From positions 5,825,501 to 5,889,500 of the forward strand of contig NC_134680.1 of NCBI RefSeq assembly GCF_024713945.1: 64,000 bases of DNA. The letters are read 5' to 3'. The notes beneath the pieces were generated by a model that was not told the DNA's origin, ran no database searches, and saw only the letters and a program-made list of their open reading frames with translations. Origin of the DNA: Dermatophagoides farinae (Eukaryota; Arthropoda; Arachnida; Sarcoptiformes; Pyroglyphidae). Every line of letters starts with the position of its first letter. The first letter of the stretch is position 1. Made by a program: the position numbers and the translations under genes. Shown piece by piece: positions 1 through 31,525 of the stretch.

Positions 1-816
1 GGTTGCCATACCGCCCAACATACCTGGCCATATACTACTACTTCCACCAGCCGAATGTTTCGGATAAGATGAAGCCATTGATGGTTGAGGCGGTGGCTGA
101 TGTTGTTGTGATTCTTGTTGAAATAAATCGGATCGAAATCCAGGTGGTGGTGGTGCTGAAGGTCGGGCGAAAAATGGAAATTGATTACCATCATTACCAT
201 AACCATGACGAGCAGTATTGGAATTATCCGTTTCATTTGATTTCGAACTTTTTCGAAGACATTTATAATAGATGAAAAATATGATCAATGCAACAACAAT
301 AATCGGTATGAATGAAAATGATTCATTCTTAGTTGATTTGGTAGCTGGTTTCATTCGATCATGACCACTGAAATAATTTCCACCTGGAAAGGCTTGTTGT
401 TGATGACCACCAGAACGTTCAACAATAGTATATCGAAGACCACAGGAACCAGCAAAAATATATTCATCATCCTTTGAATCATAACCTTCACATGACATAT
501 CCAATTGTCCAAATTTATATTTTGAAGGCATATCAGCTTTACATTCCCATTGAATGGATCGACCATCCGAACCACGATTATAACATTGAGCGGAATAGAT
601 TCGTACACGATTACAATGGTCACCAACACATGTTAATTGTTGAATTGGTGATGTTCGACGAGCGGCTGTCCAACGATCCGAATGTAATGTTAATGTTTGA
701 ATATCTTTCAATTTGATTCGATCATTTTCAGAATTTCCCATGTCGACCATCATAATCATCACCAACAATAATAATAAAAGACACATTTGATGAATTGAAT
801 GATTTATTATTATCAT
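1..816 (-). CDS. SARAF: SARAF (TMEM66)-like store-operated calcium entry regulator, 5' part, runs off window
   Basis: Reading the minus strand from the ATG at 816 gives 272 uninterrupted codons to base 1, so the C-terminus lies outside the window. Residues about 11-27 form a Leu/Met-rich signal peptide. A luminal domain follows (about 35-132) with the family pattern: a DIQTLTLHSDRWTAARRTSP start, paired cysteines (63, 68, 78, 92, 109, 125), then IQWECKADMPSKYKFG, SCEGY and GSCGLRY. One membrane segment spans about 168-184 (FIPIIVVALIIFFIYY) and is followed by basic residues and a Pro-rich cytosolic region (APPPPGF, PPPQP), as expected for SARAF. Known SARAF is a single-pass ER membrane protein that slows STIM/Orai calcium entry. 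No intron is needed in this part. A GTATG at the very edge could be a donor, but the reading frame continues in family style. The out-of-frame minus ORF at 351-629 is a shadow. Confidence 0.9.
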   Translation of the reverse strand, partial: MIIINHSIHQMCLLLLLLVMIMMVDMGNSENDRIKLKDIQTLTLHSDRWTAARRTSPIQQLTCVGDHCNRVRIYSAQCYNRGSDGRSIQWECKADMPSKYKFGQLDMSCEGYDSKDDEYIFAGSCGLRYTIVERSGGHQQQAFPGGNYFSGHDRMKPATKSTKNESFSFIPIIVVALIIFFIYYKCLRKSSKSNETDNSNTARHGYGNDGNQFPFFARPSAPPPPGFRSDLFQQESQQHQPPPQPSMASSYPKHSAGGSSSIWPGMLGGMAT

Positions 817-1316
817 TTTTATTTCGTTTGTGTAAATGGATTCAGGCCAAAAAAAAAACAATTTTGATTGATAATAATAAAAAACTTGTTTACATGACGA
901 AATAAAGAATCAATCATCATCAACATTGAGAAAAATGATATCGTTCATACACATTCATCCGATAGATGGTGGTATTGTTTGTAATTTTTTTTTAGAAATT
1001 CCTATCAATAGATGGCGATAATTTTCGTGTGAAAAAAAAATTTTAAATTTTTCAATTTCAATTTGAAAAACAAAATTCTTTAGAAAATAAAAAAAAAATT
1101 CACGCATGTTTTGGTTGTCGTCATTTTTTTTTTGTTCACATTTAAATTTTTGGAATTTCCCCGATTTTTTTTTATTACATGAAAATTTATGGCACGCGCG
1201 CTCATCCCAGTGTGTGTGTGTGTGTGTGCATTCAATTCACAATAAATTTTACACTTTTGAATTTATTGGAAAAAAAAGGATTTTTTTTTCCTCTAGAGAT
1301 TCAAGAATTTGTCAAA

Positions 1317-1345
<29 letters not shown>
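1317..1345. repeat. (TG)14 microsatellite
   Basis: Twenty-nine bases of perfect TG repeat, 47 bp upstream of a (CT)n tract at 1392-1418. Confidence 0.95.
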
Positions 1346-1347
<2 letters not shown>

Positions 1348-1391
1348 AATCTGTATCAAATTATCGTTGTTTGAGATTAAAAATTTTCACT

Positions 1392-1418
1392 TCTCTCTCT
1401 CTCTCTCTCTCTCTCTCT
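1392..1418. repeat. (TC)n microsatellite
   Basis: Twenty-seven bases of perfect TC repeat in the SARAF-LRP2 intergenic region. Confidence 0.95.
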
Positions 1419-4400
1419 GATTTAACGCATAATTTATTAACGCATAAAATTATCGATAATTCCCATAATGATGTGCAAAAAAAAAAAACGAATGATGCAA
1501 TGATGATGAAAATTGTTGCCACCACCACAGGCACCAACATTCTTATCTTGTGATCATCATCAAAATTATTATTATTATTGAAAGTAAAGAAAAATACGAA
1601 AATGAAAAACAAATAAATAAATAATAAACATTCGAATTCAGGTGCGACAACAACAACAACAAAATGTGTGATGATGATGATGTGTGTGTTTGGTAATAAT
1701 TTTGAATGGCGAAGAAGAAGAAAAAAAAATTTCCACAATGTGTAAACATAGTATTTTTTTTTAATAAATTATTGAAATAAGAAAATCTTAAATTCAATCT
1801 TAAATCTATTTTTGGGAACATCATAGTCATCATCTTGAAAAGTTGTATACAAGAAAAAAAAACAGAGCGTAATTTTTTGTTTTCTTTCTTTCTTTCACCC
1901 CTCTCCCCCCACGGGAACAAGTAGAAGACAACCTGTTGATTTGTCATTCATGTGTGTGTGTGTGTGTGTGTGTGATGTTTAATCTATTTGTTTTTAGGAT
2001 TTTTTTTTATTCGAAAATATATTATATATGTAATGAACTGAGATTAATAGATCAATGAATGAATTTAGTAGATTGATTTTCATTCTCATTTCCATCCGCT
2101 CCTTTTTCTTCTCTTTTTTTTCCGTTCGCCTTATCTATCACCGTTCGATAATGATTGCCGGATATTTCGACTCTTTTTACAAATTTTTCATTCATTCAAT
2201 CTCGAATTTCATTGAACACATAAATATCTATTACTGTTGATATAGCCTTTCTAGCTCTCTCTCTCTATGTGTCTATGTTTCGCTCTCATCATCATCATCA
2301 TCATTCACAATTGATGATCAAAAAGATGGTTAAAAGATTTTAACTTTTTTTTTTTGTTGGTTCCAGTTGATCAGAAAAAAAAATCAAAAACCTGATTGTT
2401 TTTGTTATTGTTGGTTTTTTTTTTACTCATCAATCGTATAATAAACTAGTGGTATTTGGTTTTTCTCATCATAATACATACTCGCACACACACAAACCAT
2501 TCGAATCTCTTACCTATATTGATTCAAATTCGAATGTTTTTTTTCTGATCAAACACTCTCGATGACATAATCATCTTCCGTAAGTGATAATTTATCATCA
2601 TTTGAAAGTAACCTGAAAATGTATTTTTTTCTCTCTCTCTCTCTCTTTCTCTTTCATTGATTTACTCTATCATCACCATTTTTTTTAAGCTTCAAACAAA
2701 CAAACAAACATCACGGTTTAACATTCATCATCGTCATCAATAAACACCACTTTCCGTTTCCACTATAGAAAGAAAAATATCATCATATCCATCTTTCTCT
2801 CTCTGTGTGTGTTTTCTATCGAAAAATGTCTCTTTTCATTCCATTAATATTCACTTCGCACACACACACACACAAGTAAGGCGTGGAATGTTCAGTTATA
2901 ATAAATAACAACCGATCAAACCAAACCACTTCTTCATCAACATCATCTTACCTTGGTCTCATCTTTTTTTTTATTAGTTTTTTTTTTGTTTTTGTTTTTG
3001 TTTCCCGATGCTATGTGTAAGTATGTGATGATTCTCTTTTATTTTAGATTTTCTTCGTTAACCAATATTTTTTATCTTTGAAAATTATTAGAAACAGAAA
3101 AAAAAATCCGTCATAGTGGTTTGTTTTATGTGTGTGTGTGTGTGTATGTTCGGGTTTTTTTGTTTGTTTGATGATTGTTTCACCTGTGTTGTCTGATGAT
3201 GATGATGGCTGTTCATTTATGTTGTATGCTGATTTTTTTTTGCTCATAGAATCTTTTTTTCTACCATTCTGAAAGTCCAGTGTTGAATAATATACACTAT
3301 ATACAACATAATGCTACCACCAAAAAAAAACGTATGCAAGAAAAAAGATGGTGGTTATCAGTAAACGGCAAAAACAACAAGTGTTCACCATTCATCGTCA
3401 TCATCATCACCATTATAGCTAGGACTTGTTTTTTTCAGAACTTTTCTTATTAGTTTTGATGATTGGAGAAAAAAAACTGGCCGAAAAAAAAATAGAAATT
3501 CAGATCTACGAAAAACGAGAAAGAGAAAGAATCACACACTACCGAAACTCTAACCATCATCATCATCATCATTGAAACCTACCATTCCAACAACAACAAC
3601 AACCATACATGATACAGGTAAAGAAATATATACAGTTGTTGTGTCGGTGTGGCATATTTTGTTGAACATACATACAACCACAAAAACACATACATACAAA
3701 CAATTTTTTTCTTCGGTCAGTTTAACACACACACACAAACACATACGCATATACCAATCTAATCAACAGGTGAATATACAAAATAATTTTTTTTGTTGTT
3801 TTGTTTCTCAAAGACAACTATTGTGTATGTGTGTGTGTGTTTTTTTTTGCCACAATGATATTATTTTGACGTGTGTATACGCGTGGTGGCCGCTACCAGT
3901 GTGTTCCAGAATCAAAAAAAAAATTTGATTCATTAAAAAAATTTATTTATATTGTGTGTTTCCTTTGCGAATATAAACATCCGGTTAATATTTTGATTTC
4001 TCATTGATTTTAATGATTTGTTTTGTTTTTTTTCCATTCATCGAAAACAACAACAATAATAATTGACGATCTTTGAGCATCATCATCGGCAACAACAGCG
4101 AATTTTTTCCATGGACAAAGTGTCTTTTTTTCTGGTTTAGTTTTTTGTTGTTGTTGTTGTTGTTATTGTCTTTGTTTTAATTTCATTGTTTCAATGTGTA
4201 TCCACAACAACAACAACAACAACCTGTAGATATAAATACAATCAACAAAAAATTGATGAATATGTGACCAACATTGGTGATATACTTTTTTTTTTTTGCT
4301 TTAAAAATCCACACCTAAAACTTCATAATCAATGATTTAATGTGTTGTTTGAATTGTGGATTTTTTTTTTGGTGATACATACAAAATTTCAATGCTATGA

Positions 4401-5235
4401 AATTCGATTCGATCGATTGTTGATAATCGATTTTTTTTTTTTTTTTGATTTTATTCCGTGATTGTATATGTGTGATATTGAATTGAATTCATATACTCAC
4501 ATACACACACACACACACAAAAATTGATGAATCCATGTGAAATTTGAATCCTAGGTATTCACTGTGTGTGTGTGTGTATGTTCTTTTTTTCTGTTGATAA
4601 TAATCATTTTCAATGGTTACCTATCTGATGACAACAACAACAACAACAAGTGTTTTTTTCTGGTGAACGTGTGTGTGTGTGTGCTTTCTATGGTAACCAC
4701 TAATTTTTTTTTTCATTCATTGAACATTTATAAATCCCCATCCATCATTTGGTGTTTGATGCGTGTGTGCGTTTGTTTGTCGAATTTTTTTTTGCTGTTG
4801 CATTTCACCATTTTCATTTTCAATCGATAATATTATTCATGGAAATTTTCATTCGTTTTTTTTTCTTTCTTGTTAATAGCCAAATAAATCAACTGATAGT
4901 GACAGTATTTTGAATCTTTCAATCTATTTTTCATGCTCATCCATTGTGTGTGTGTGTGTGCGTCTGTGTATTGATGTGTTTATTGTGTTGACAAAAAATC
5001 AAATTGTTCAATTGATCATCGTCATCATCATCATCATCATCATCCATTCAAATTCATCGAAATTCATTTCCGCATCCCGTTCCGGTTTTTTTGTGTGTAT
5101 GTATGTGTGTGTTTCAAATTTCATACACAGCATATCACATCACCAATAAAAAAAAGTCATCCAGTAAATATTCAACATTATCATTTTGATCATAAAGATG
5201 ATAATGATGATTGGAAAAGTTTTGATCATTTTTGA

Positions 5236-24844
<19,609 letters not shown>

Positions 24845-25323
24845 AAATCAACAATAAACAACAACAACTAATTAAATCGAAAAAAAAATCTCTCAATTGT
24901 GATAGAATTTTATTTAAATCAAAAAATCCAATGAACAAATTCAATTCAATTTGATGGATTCATTTCAAACACACACATACACATAAAGCCGGAAACATCA
25001 GGATCCGAATTTTTTCTCCTTTTTGTACAAATTAATTCACACACACACAAATTATCCATTGTTAAGTGTTTGCAATGTTTTTTTTTTTATATACCTGAAC
25101 ACACACACCATTTATTTTCTTGATGATTTCTTTTTTTTTCCTTTTTTCATGTATTTATTATTATTATTATTATCAAACAAATAATCTATCAATCAGTTAG
25201 AATTATTTTTTTTTCTTTAAAAAAACAAAAAAAAATTTGTGTGCATCATCATATACATAGTAGCATCAACAGCATTGAATGGATTGGATGATTATTTTTA
25301 TTCATTTCATTTCATCATTTTTT

Positions 25324-25346
25324 TCTCTCTCTCTCTCTCTCTCTCT
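25324..25346. repeat. (TC)n microsatellite
   Basis: Twenty-three bases of perfect TC repeat in the LRP2 3' region. Confidence 0.9.
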
Positions 25347-25613
25347 ATGCGAATAATTCATTCTGGTCATTAATTTTTCTTCTTCTTCTTTTGCTATTTT
25401 TTTTCATTCTTTAAATGCCATTTTTTATCATTATATACACACAGTGTGTCCAGAATTCGATTTTTATTTTTATTTTTTTTTTTTTTTGCTTCACCTGAAT
25501 CCAATATATAATTATACGCTGTAAACATTGGAATCAATATTCCAGACCTTCTTCTCCTTCAATTTTCCCAACCACCACCATTTCCCCTGTATACAAATCA
25601 ATATATTAATTTT

Positions 25614-25626
25614 AATAAAAAATAAA
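25614..25626 (+). terminator. Candidate LRP2 polyadenylation signal (two AATAAA hexamers)
   Basis: Two AATAAA hexamers at 25614-25619 and 25621-25626 lie about 770 nt after the LRP2 stop. In DNA this AT-rich such hexamers are common, so this is only a candidate. Confidence 0.3.
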
Positions 25627-28600
25627 TACGTTATATAGTAAATTGAATCAAAAATCAACAAACACACACACATGAAATCATCTCATCCAATCCATCATTA
25701 AATCATCAATTTTAGATTCGATTCGTTTTTTTTGGTTTTTTGCATAAAAATTTTGTGATTATCTACGAGAATTCTATAGAATCTAGAATGTCTGATGATG
25801 AAAAATAGAAATTATATATATTTCTATGAAATGATTACTGTTATAATACAATTCTTGATGGAATGCAGTGAAAAAAAAAATAATTGCTGTATTCATATGT
25901 GTGTGTGTGATCATGATCATGACCGTTACTTTATTTTTTATTTTTTTGTATCACGGAAATTAACCAATTACCTTTTTGTTCATCGTGATGATGATGATGA
26001 TAAAAATTGTAGTTGTCAACCAAACTATAGTTTTGTTAACATTTGGAAAAAAAATTGTTCCCAAAAGAATTATCGTTTTTTTTTTTTTTTTTGGTGAAAT
26101 AAAACAATTTCATCTCCTGTTTCCATCATCATCATCATCATCATCATTGCTGTCTATAGCCAAACATGTTATTACTAATCGAAATTATTTGGTACAAAAA
26201 AAAGAATCCAATAATTCAATTACATTGTCATTGCTATTTGGTTGTTTTTGTTACCGTGTCAGTGTGTGTGTGTGTGTGTGTGTGAATGTGTCTGATAAAA
26301 ATGAAAAGATAGGAATTAGATGATAAAGATGAAAAAAAAATCACTGTACTTATCAAACAAATGTAAAGTGAAGAATCATGAATTTCATGATTGACTGAAT
26401 TGGATGATTAATTTCTTGTATGAATACAAAATGGACTGAAATAAAAAAAAAATATAAGCGGGTATATGCATTCATTCAATTATTTATTCTGGATGAATGT
26501 TGACGATTTTTTTTTTGAAAAAAATTTTTTTTCATTGTTTTGTTTTAGCAGTGAAAAAAAATATACTGATTTGATGATGGAAAAAAATCATCATCATCAT
26601 GAATATCGTTTCATTTTGGTCAGTTGATTTTGGCCATCTATTTGTACATTATTGTTGTTATAATCATTATATTACTGAGAAAAACAAAAACAATGACAAA
26701 CTTTACAACAACAACAAAAAAAAACGCTGAAAATTAATCACCATCATTACAGTCATTATAAAATGCCATCTCTCTGCTATACTGACGAAATAAAAAAAAA
26801 AAAAATTATCTACTACCCATTCACCAAACGAAAAGATTAAAAAAAAACGAATTTGGCAAATTTCAATTTTTTAATTGAAAAAATAATCGGATTTTTTTTT
26901 GCAACCCGGCTCTCTCTCTCTCTCTCTCTTTCTTTGTTTCAACTTGACTGTGAGGTAGGTAGGTGGGTAACCTCTGCAAAACAAAGCAAAAAATTCGTGT
27001 GATTAAACAAAATTCAAAACAACTGTGATTGAGAAATGATTTTTGTTCGTCTGTTTGTTAAAAAAGTTTTCTCTCAGAAAAAAACGCTTTACTATAATCA
27101 AACTTTTTTTCATTTTATTGATGCAAACTTTAAAATAAATTGCCGGTTTTGATTCAGAATATTCTTCTTTTTTTTTGGTTTCAAATTCAATTTGTCTTAT
27201 TTATATTTCAACATTCTGCTCAACTGCTGTATATTTGATGAATAAAATGAAAAAAAAAAATTATTCAGGATCAATTTCATCGATCGAGACAAAAATGTTC
27301 AAATCACATAATTAGTCAATAATCACAGCCAGGTGGTATATGTGTGTGTGTGTGTGTGCATGTGGGATGGAAATATTTCATTTGTTTCTGATCATCTTAT
27401 ATTATCTTGAGACATATTCGTTTCGATTCTTCATCTTTGATGATGATAATAATGATAGGAAGGAATTTTTTGTTTGCGATTACGCATGCTTGGCTCGTTC
27501 ACATATTCATTCATTTTGATTTCACCGATTCTGGATCATCATTATATAATCACATAACAGTATACATTGTGTTTACAACATGATCATCATTGAATTAGAT
27601 TCTTGAAAACATCATGGTCATTCATCATTTATTTGTTCATTCGAAAGGATTCTTTCATTTTTTTGTTTTGTTTCATTTTCATTCATTCATCCAATGGGTT
27701 TGTGTGTGTTTGGGTGAATGAAAGCTAAAAATTTTTATCATTTTTTTTGTTGAAATTTGATAGAAAATTTCTCGAATTTTCTTTTCTTTGATTTTTTTTT
27801 CGTTCTTCAATTCTTATTTTCAATGAAATTTGATAAAAAAAAAAAAAAATAGAATTTCTCAATTTATAACTGTTGAAACTGAATATAAATGTCAAAGCTG
27901 AATGGCAACATTTCATCAGAAATCAACAAACATTCTCGATACTGTTGATTTGATTTGATGATTATTATATATATAAAAGTGAATGATTCGTAATATTTTT
28001 TTTCCATTGAATTTAAACAAAAAAATAAAAAAAATAAAAAAAAAATAACTTGTGCTCCATGTATATCGAATGTCAAGTCAATTTTATTTTAATCAAAATC
28101 AATTTCAATTTCTAATTTCTAATTCTACAATAGCAACAACAATATATTTACTATTATTCTGTGTGCGTGTGTGTGTTTGTCTAACCATTTCAAATTCAAT
28201 TTCTGTTTCCTGTCATTCATATATTCCTGCTGTGTCTGTTTGTTTGTGTGGGATTTCTTGATATTGGTTTTTTTTCTGTGTGTGTGTGTGTGTGTGTATA
28301 TAAACAAATCGACATGTTATATGTGAATAATATACACATTTAGAAATGACGACGGACAAACACAATATAAAGTGATGATGAGTATACTCAGTGTTTGTTT
28401 ATCAGAAAAAAGTTTTTTTTTTGAAATTTTTGTTATTCATCGAACATTCATTCATTCATTCACATATTAATTTTCATAATGATGTAACATCATTGTATAT
28501 ACAATTGGATTGAGGCAATAAGAATTTTTTTTTTTGTCTTTTCTTAAAACATAATGTAAGTATCCGATTAGATTCGAAATTGGATTTCAGAAATCTGATT

Positions 28601-28747
28601 TTTTATTCATCTTATCACTTGTTTTGTTGCTTTCAACAAGAAAATTTAATAATGATGATGATGTTGATTATTGCATCGATGAGATGATGATGCCCTAAAG
28701 CTGCATGATGAATTTAGCTTTTCTTTTTTTTGTTTTGTTTTGTTTGG

Positions 28748-28751
28748 TTAA
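28748..28751. repeat. TTAA target-site duplication, left
   Basis: TTAA lies immediately outside the CCCTAGAAAG terminus and is matched by TTAA at 29602-29605. This is the diagnostic insertion site of piggyBac transposases. Confidence 0.85.
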
Positions 28752-29601
28752 CCCTAGAAAGGTAACCTACGTAAAATTTATGCTTTTTGCACTTCAAAAT
28801 GTTCCAAAAAAACACTCACGATGTTAAGACAGCTGGAACCCCTTTCTATTCCTCAAGAATATATTTCTACACCTTTAGAAATAGAAAAGATCCAGTTTTC
28901 GCCTTTTATCTGTTATCTATAAGCTCAGGCGTAAAAGCTTGTACGTAAAATTTACGTATAGTTGCCTGAATCAGCATAGAAAAATCTTAGAAAATTTTGC
29001 TGAGAGCGATAGTTTCGGAAATTTTTCCCAAAAAACGTCATTTATGAATAAAAATAATTTTAATCTTTTTCTTTTTTTAATCTTTTCACTTGTCAAAAAC
29101 GTTTTTTCTCGCAATATTTTTTGAAATAAACGTCTTTTCTGTTCATTTGTTTATGTTTTTCACTTTATTCAAAATTAAAATGCTTGCAAAAAGCGTTTAA
29201 CAACGACCGGATGTAAACGTTGTGGCACCGCCCCCGTGGCGAATATCAGATAAAAATTTGTCAATCATGTTTCGAAACACAATCATCGATTGATTAATCA
29301 TATTTACAGGATCATTTTTCATTTTTTCTTGACGCTGTGATAATTTCAAAATTGACAATAAAAAAAAATTCAAAATTTATACCATATCTTTGATTTGATA
29401 TTTTTGAACTTTCCACTTTTGAAAAATGATTTTTTTTTCTTTAATATAAAATAGAGGTGTGATTCAATGAATAAACGTTAAAATTTAACATAAATAATCA
29501 GATGAATAATTTTTATAGCGGAAATAAGTTAGGCATATCAACTACGTAAAATTTACGTAGGTTACCTTTCCCGCAATATCGATAAGGTTACCTTTCTAGG
29601 G
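28752..29601. mobile_element. Non-autonomous piggyBac-family transposon (MITE-like), 850 bp
   Basis: The element is flanked by TTAA on both sides (28748-28751 and 29602-29605), the piggyBac target site. Its ends are perfect 16 bp inverted repeats: CCCTAGAAAGGTAACC at 28752-28767 and the reverse complement at 29586-29601. The outer CCCTAGAAAG matches the piggyBac terminal sequence as known from the lepidopteran element. A 19 bp inverted repeat (GAAAGGTAACCTACGTAAA) starts 5 bp in on the left (28757-28775) and recurs inverted at 29552-29570 on the right, where it is separated from the end by a 15 bp spacer. This reproduces the left/right asymmetry known for piggyBac ends. The interior holds no ORF above 61 codons and nothing resembling a transposase, so the copy depends on an enzyme supplied elsewhere. 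Confidence 0.88.
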
Positions 29602-29605
29602 TTAA
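29602..29605. repeat. TTAA target-site duplication, right
   Basis: TTAA lies immediately outside the right terminus (CTTTCTAGGG). It pairs with the copy at 28748-28751. Confidence 0.85.
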
Positions 29606-31525
29606 TGGAATTTCGAAAACAACAATAAAACTTTCATTTGATTCAAGAGAACAAAAAAAACTAATTAGACTTGATAATTGATTTTGGTTGTTGATTGAAA
29701 ATCTTTTTTTTTTTTTGCTTGTTTTGCCTTTCTTTTTTCCGGTTTTTTTTAGAATTTCGCGTTGTTACCCATTGTTGATTGAAGATTTTTCTTTTTCTTT
29801 TTGGTCCAAATTTGGACAAAAATTTATTTGTTTTTACCATGGCTCTCTCTCTTTTCTTTGATTTTTTCCTGTGATGTGGACGATAATGATGATGATGATG
29901 ATAAAGAATTTCCAATTCTTCGATTAAGCACATTGTTCATTCCAATTCCAGTGTTATAACGAATCATCATTGGACCAAAAATCGAAATTGAAAATTAAAT
30001 TTATTCCAAATTACCATCACCATCACCACCACCACCACCACCACCAACATAAGAATCATTTGTGTGTGTGTAAGAATCCTAATGAATTCAAATTGTTCAT
30101 CATAAAATAATAATCAATGTGACCACAACAACAGAAATCTCAGAAAAATCAATTTCAATTTATTTTATTCGATTTTTTCTTTGTAGATTGGATTCCAAAG
30201 AAAAAAAAATTTTTTTTCTGTCGTTGACATTTCTCGTCGTCGTTGTTGTTGTTGTTATCGTCCATATTAAATTCTCTTTTTGTTTGTTCTTGTGTGTGTG
30301 TGTGTGTGGATTATTTTCAATTAATTTGTCACAATCTTGATTTGTCAATAAGGATTCTATGAATCACTTAAAGTTTTTCTATTCAATTTTTTTTCTAGTT
30401 TTTCAATGTTTTTTTTTTGTGTGTGTGTTTGTGTTGCTTGTTTATTTGTTGTTGTTGTTGTTGTTGTCATTTCTGCTTTCAGTCTATTGACACTTTGTTG
30501 TTGTTGTTGTTGTTGTTTGTACATAGAATCAATATATTAACTTTTTTTCATTTCAATGAAATATCAATATCATTTGTTTATTTAATTTGAGTGCATATAG
30601 CGTCGATCAATATGTTCTAAATAGCCCCAATAAAACATCATCAATTTTTAATTGATTTAAAAGCAGAAAAAAAAATTCGTCTTCAGAATCATTGACAATG
30701 AAATGAAATGATAATTTCATAGTGTATGGTAATGACATTCTTGAAAACAAGAATAATAAAGTTTTCTTTTTTTTCTCATTTTAAGTAGAATATAAAAAAG
30801 AAGAGAAAAAAAAAATATTCTTGTCATTGAAGAAAATGACGATGAGAAACTTTTCCACCTAATAATAATAATAATAATAATAATCAGCCTTAGGAGGAGG
30901 TTAGGTTACCCAAATATTCTATTCTATTCATTTAAATTAATTATAAAAAACTTGTGATTGACTTTCTCTCTCTCTCTCTCTCTGAATGAATCACATAAAT
31001 ATATTTAGCTTACGCGATAATAATAATAATAAATTTTAAGCCAAGAAAAAAAAGAAAACATAGAAATTTTCATTTTCTATATGTTAAATCAGTCAATCAG
31101 ATTCTCTCGGTAGATAGTAGAATGAATGGTTTCTTTTGGTGAATAAATTTTTTTTTTGTTTGTCGGTATAGCCTGATGAATGAATATATATATATATGAA
31201 TACAGTGTAAATCAGATGGATATTTCAGGTGAAAACAACAACAACAACAACAACAGCAGAAAAAAATTTTTTCCAGCTGAATTAAATGCAAATATTTCTG
31301 GTTTGTTTTCTGTTTTCAATGGAAAAAAAACTGGCTAAAAAGAATTCCAAACACTTTGATAATATTATATACAAATTAATTTTCATAAAATAAATTCCAG
31401 ATTGTTGTTGGGTTAACTTTTTAATTTTGTTTTTGTTTTTATTCTCATTCTTTTTTTTCTATCAGTGTTTCGCTTGTTATATTTATATACTGTATTTATA
31501 AATCAAAAATCCAAATGTTCGAATA
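29606..31525. other. Upstream region of the PKG gene, probably promoter and/or untranslated leader
   Basis: No coding sequence recognised. It is T-rich on the plus strand with (GT)n (30292-30308, 30420-30428) and (GTT)n (30242-30256, 30448-30467, 30497-30514) tracts, and (CT)n at 30963-30982. This composition matches transcribed plus-strand introns elsewhere in the window. The 60 bp before the ATG at 31526 are AT-rich (TATTTATATACTGTATTTATA) and could hold a TATA-like element or simply leader sequence. Confidence 0.4.

Larger units (their letters stand above)
24845..28747. other. LRP2 3' UTR and intergenic region, no gene found
   Basis: The stop codon is at 24842-24844. AATAAA occurs at 24853-24858 (probably too close to the stop) and again at 25614-25619 and 25621-25626, about 770 nt downstream, which is a more plausible polyadenylation site. 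The rest is simple sequence: (CT)n at 25324-25346 and 26912-26930, (GT)n at 26260-26284 and 27341-27358, and (ATC)n near 26126. ORFs up to 115 aa here are translations of these repeats. Confidence 0.45.

Noticed and set aside
351-629. 92-codon minus-strand ORF over SARAF
   Set aside because: It is out of frame with the SARAF coding sequence, which explains the region fully.
26912-27360. Possible small RNA or tRNA genes in the LRP2-PKG interval
   Set aside because: No tRNA-type A/B box pair with a foldable cloverleaf and no recognisable microRNA seed was found by eye here or elsewhere in the window.
28939-29124. 61-codon ORF inside the piggyBac element as transposase remnant
   Set aside because: The translation shows no DDD-type transposase motif or Cys-rich C-terminus and is too short to assign.
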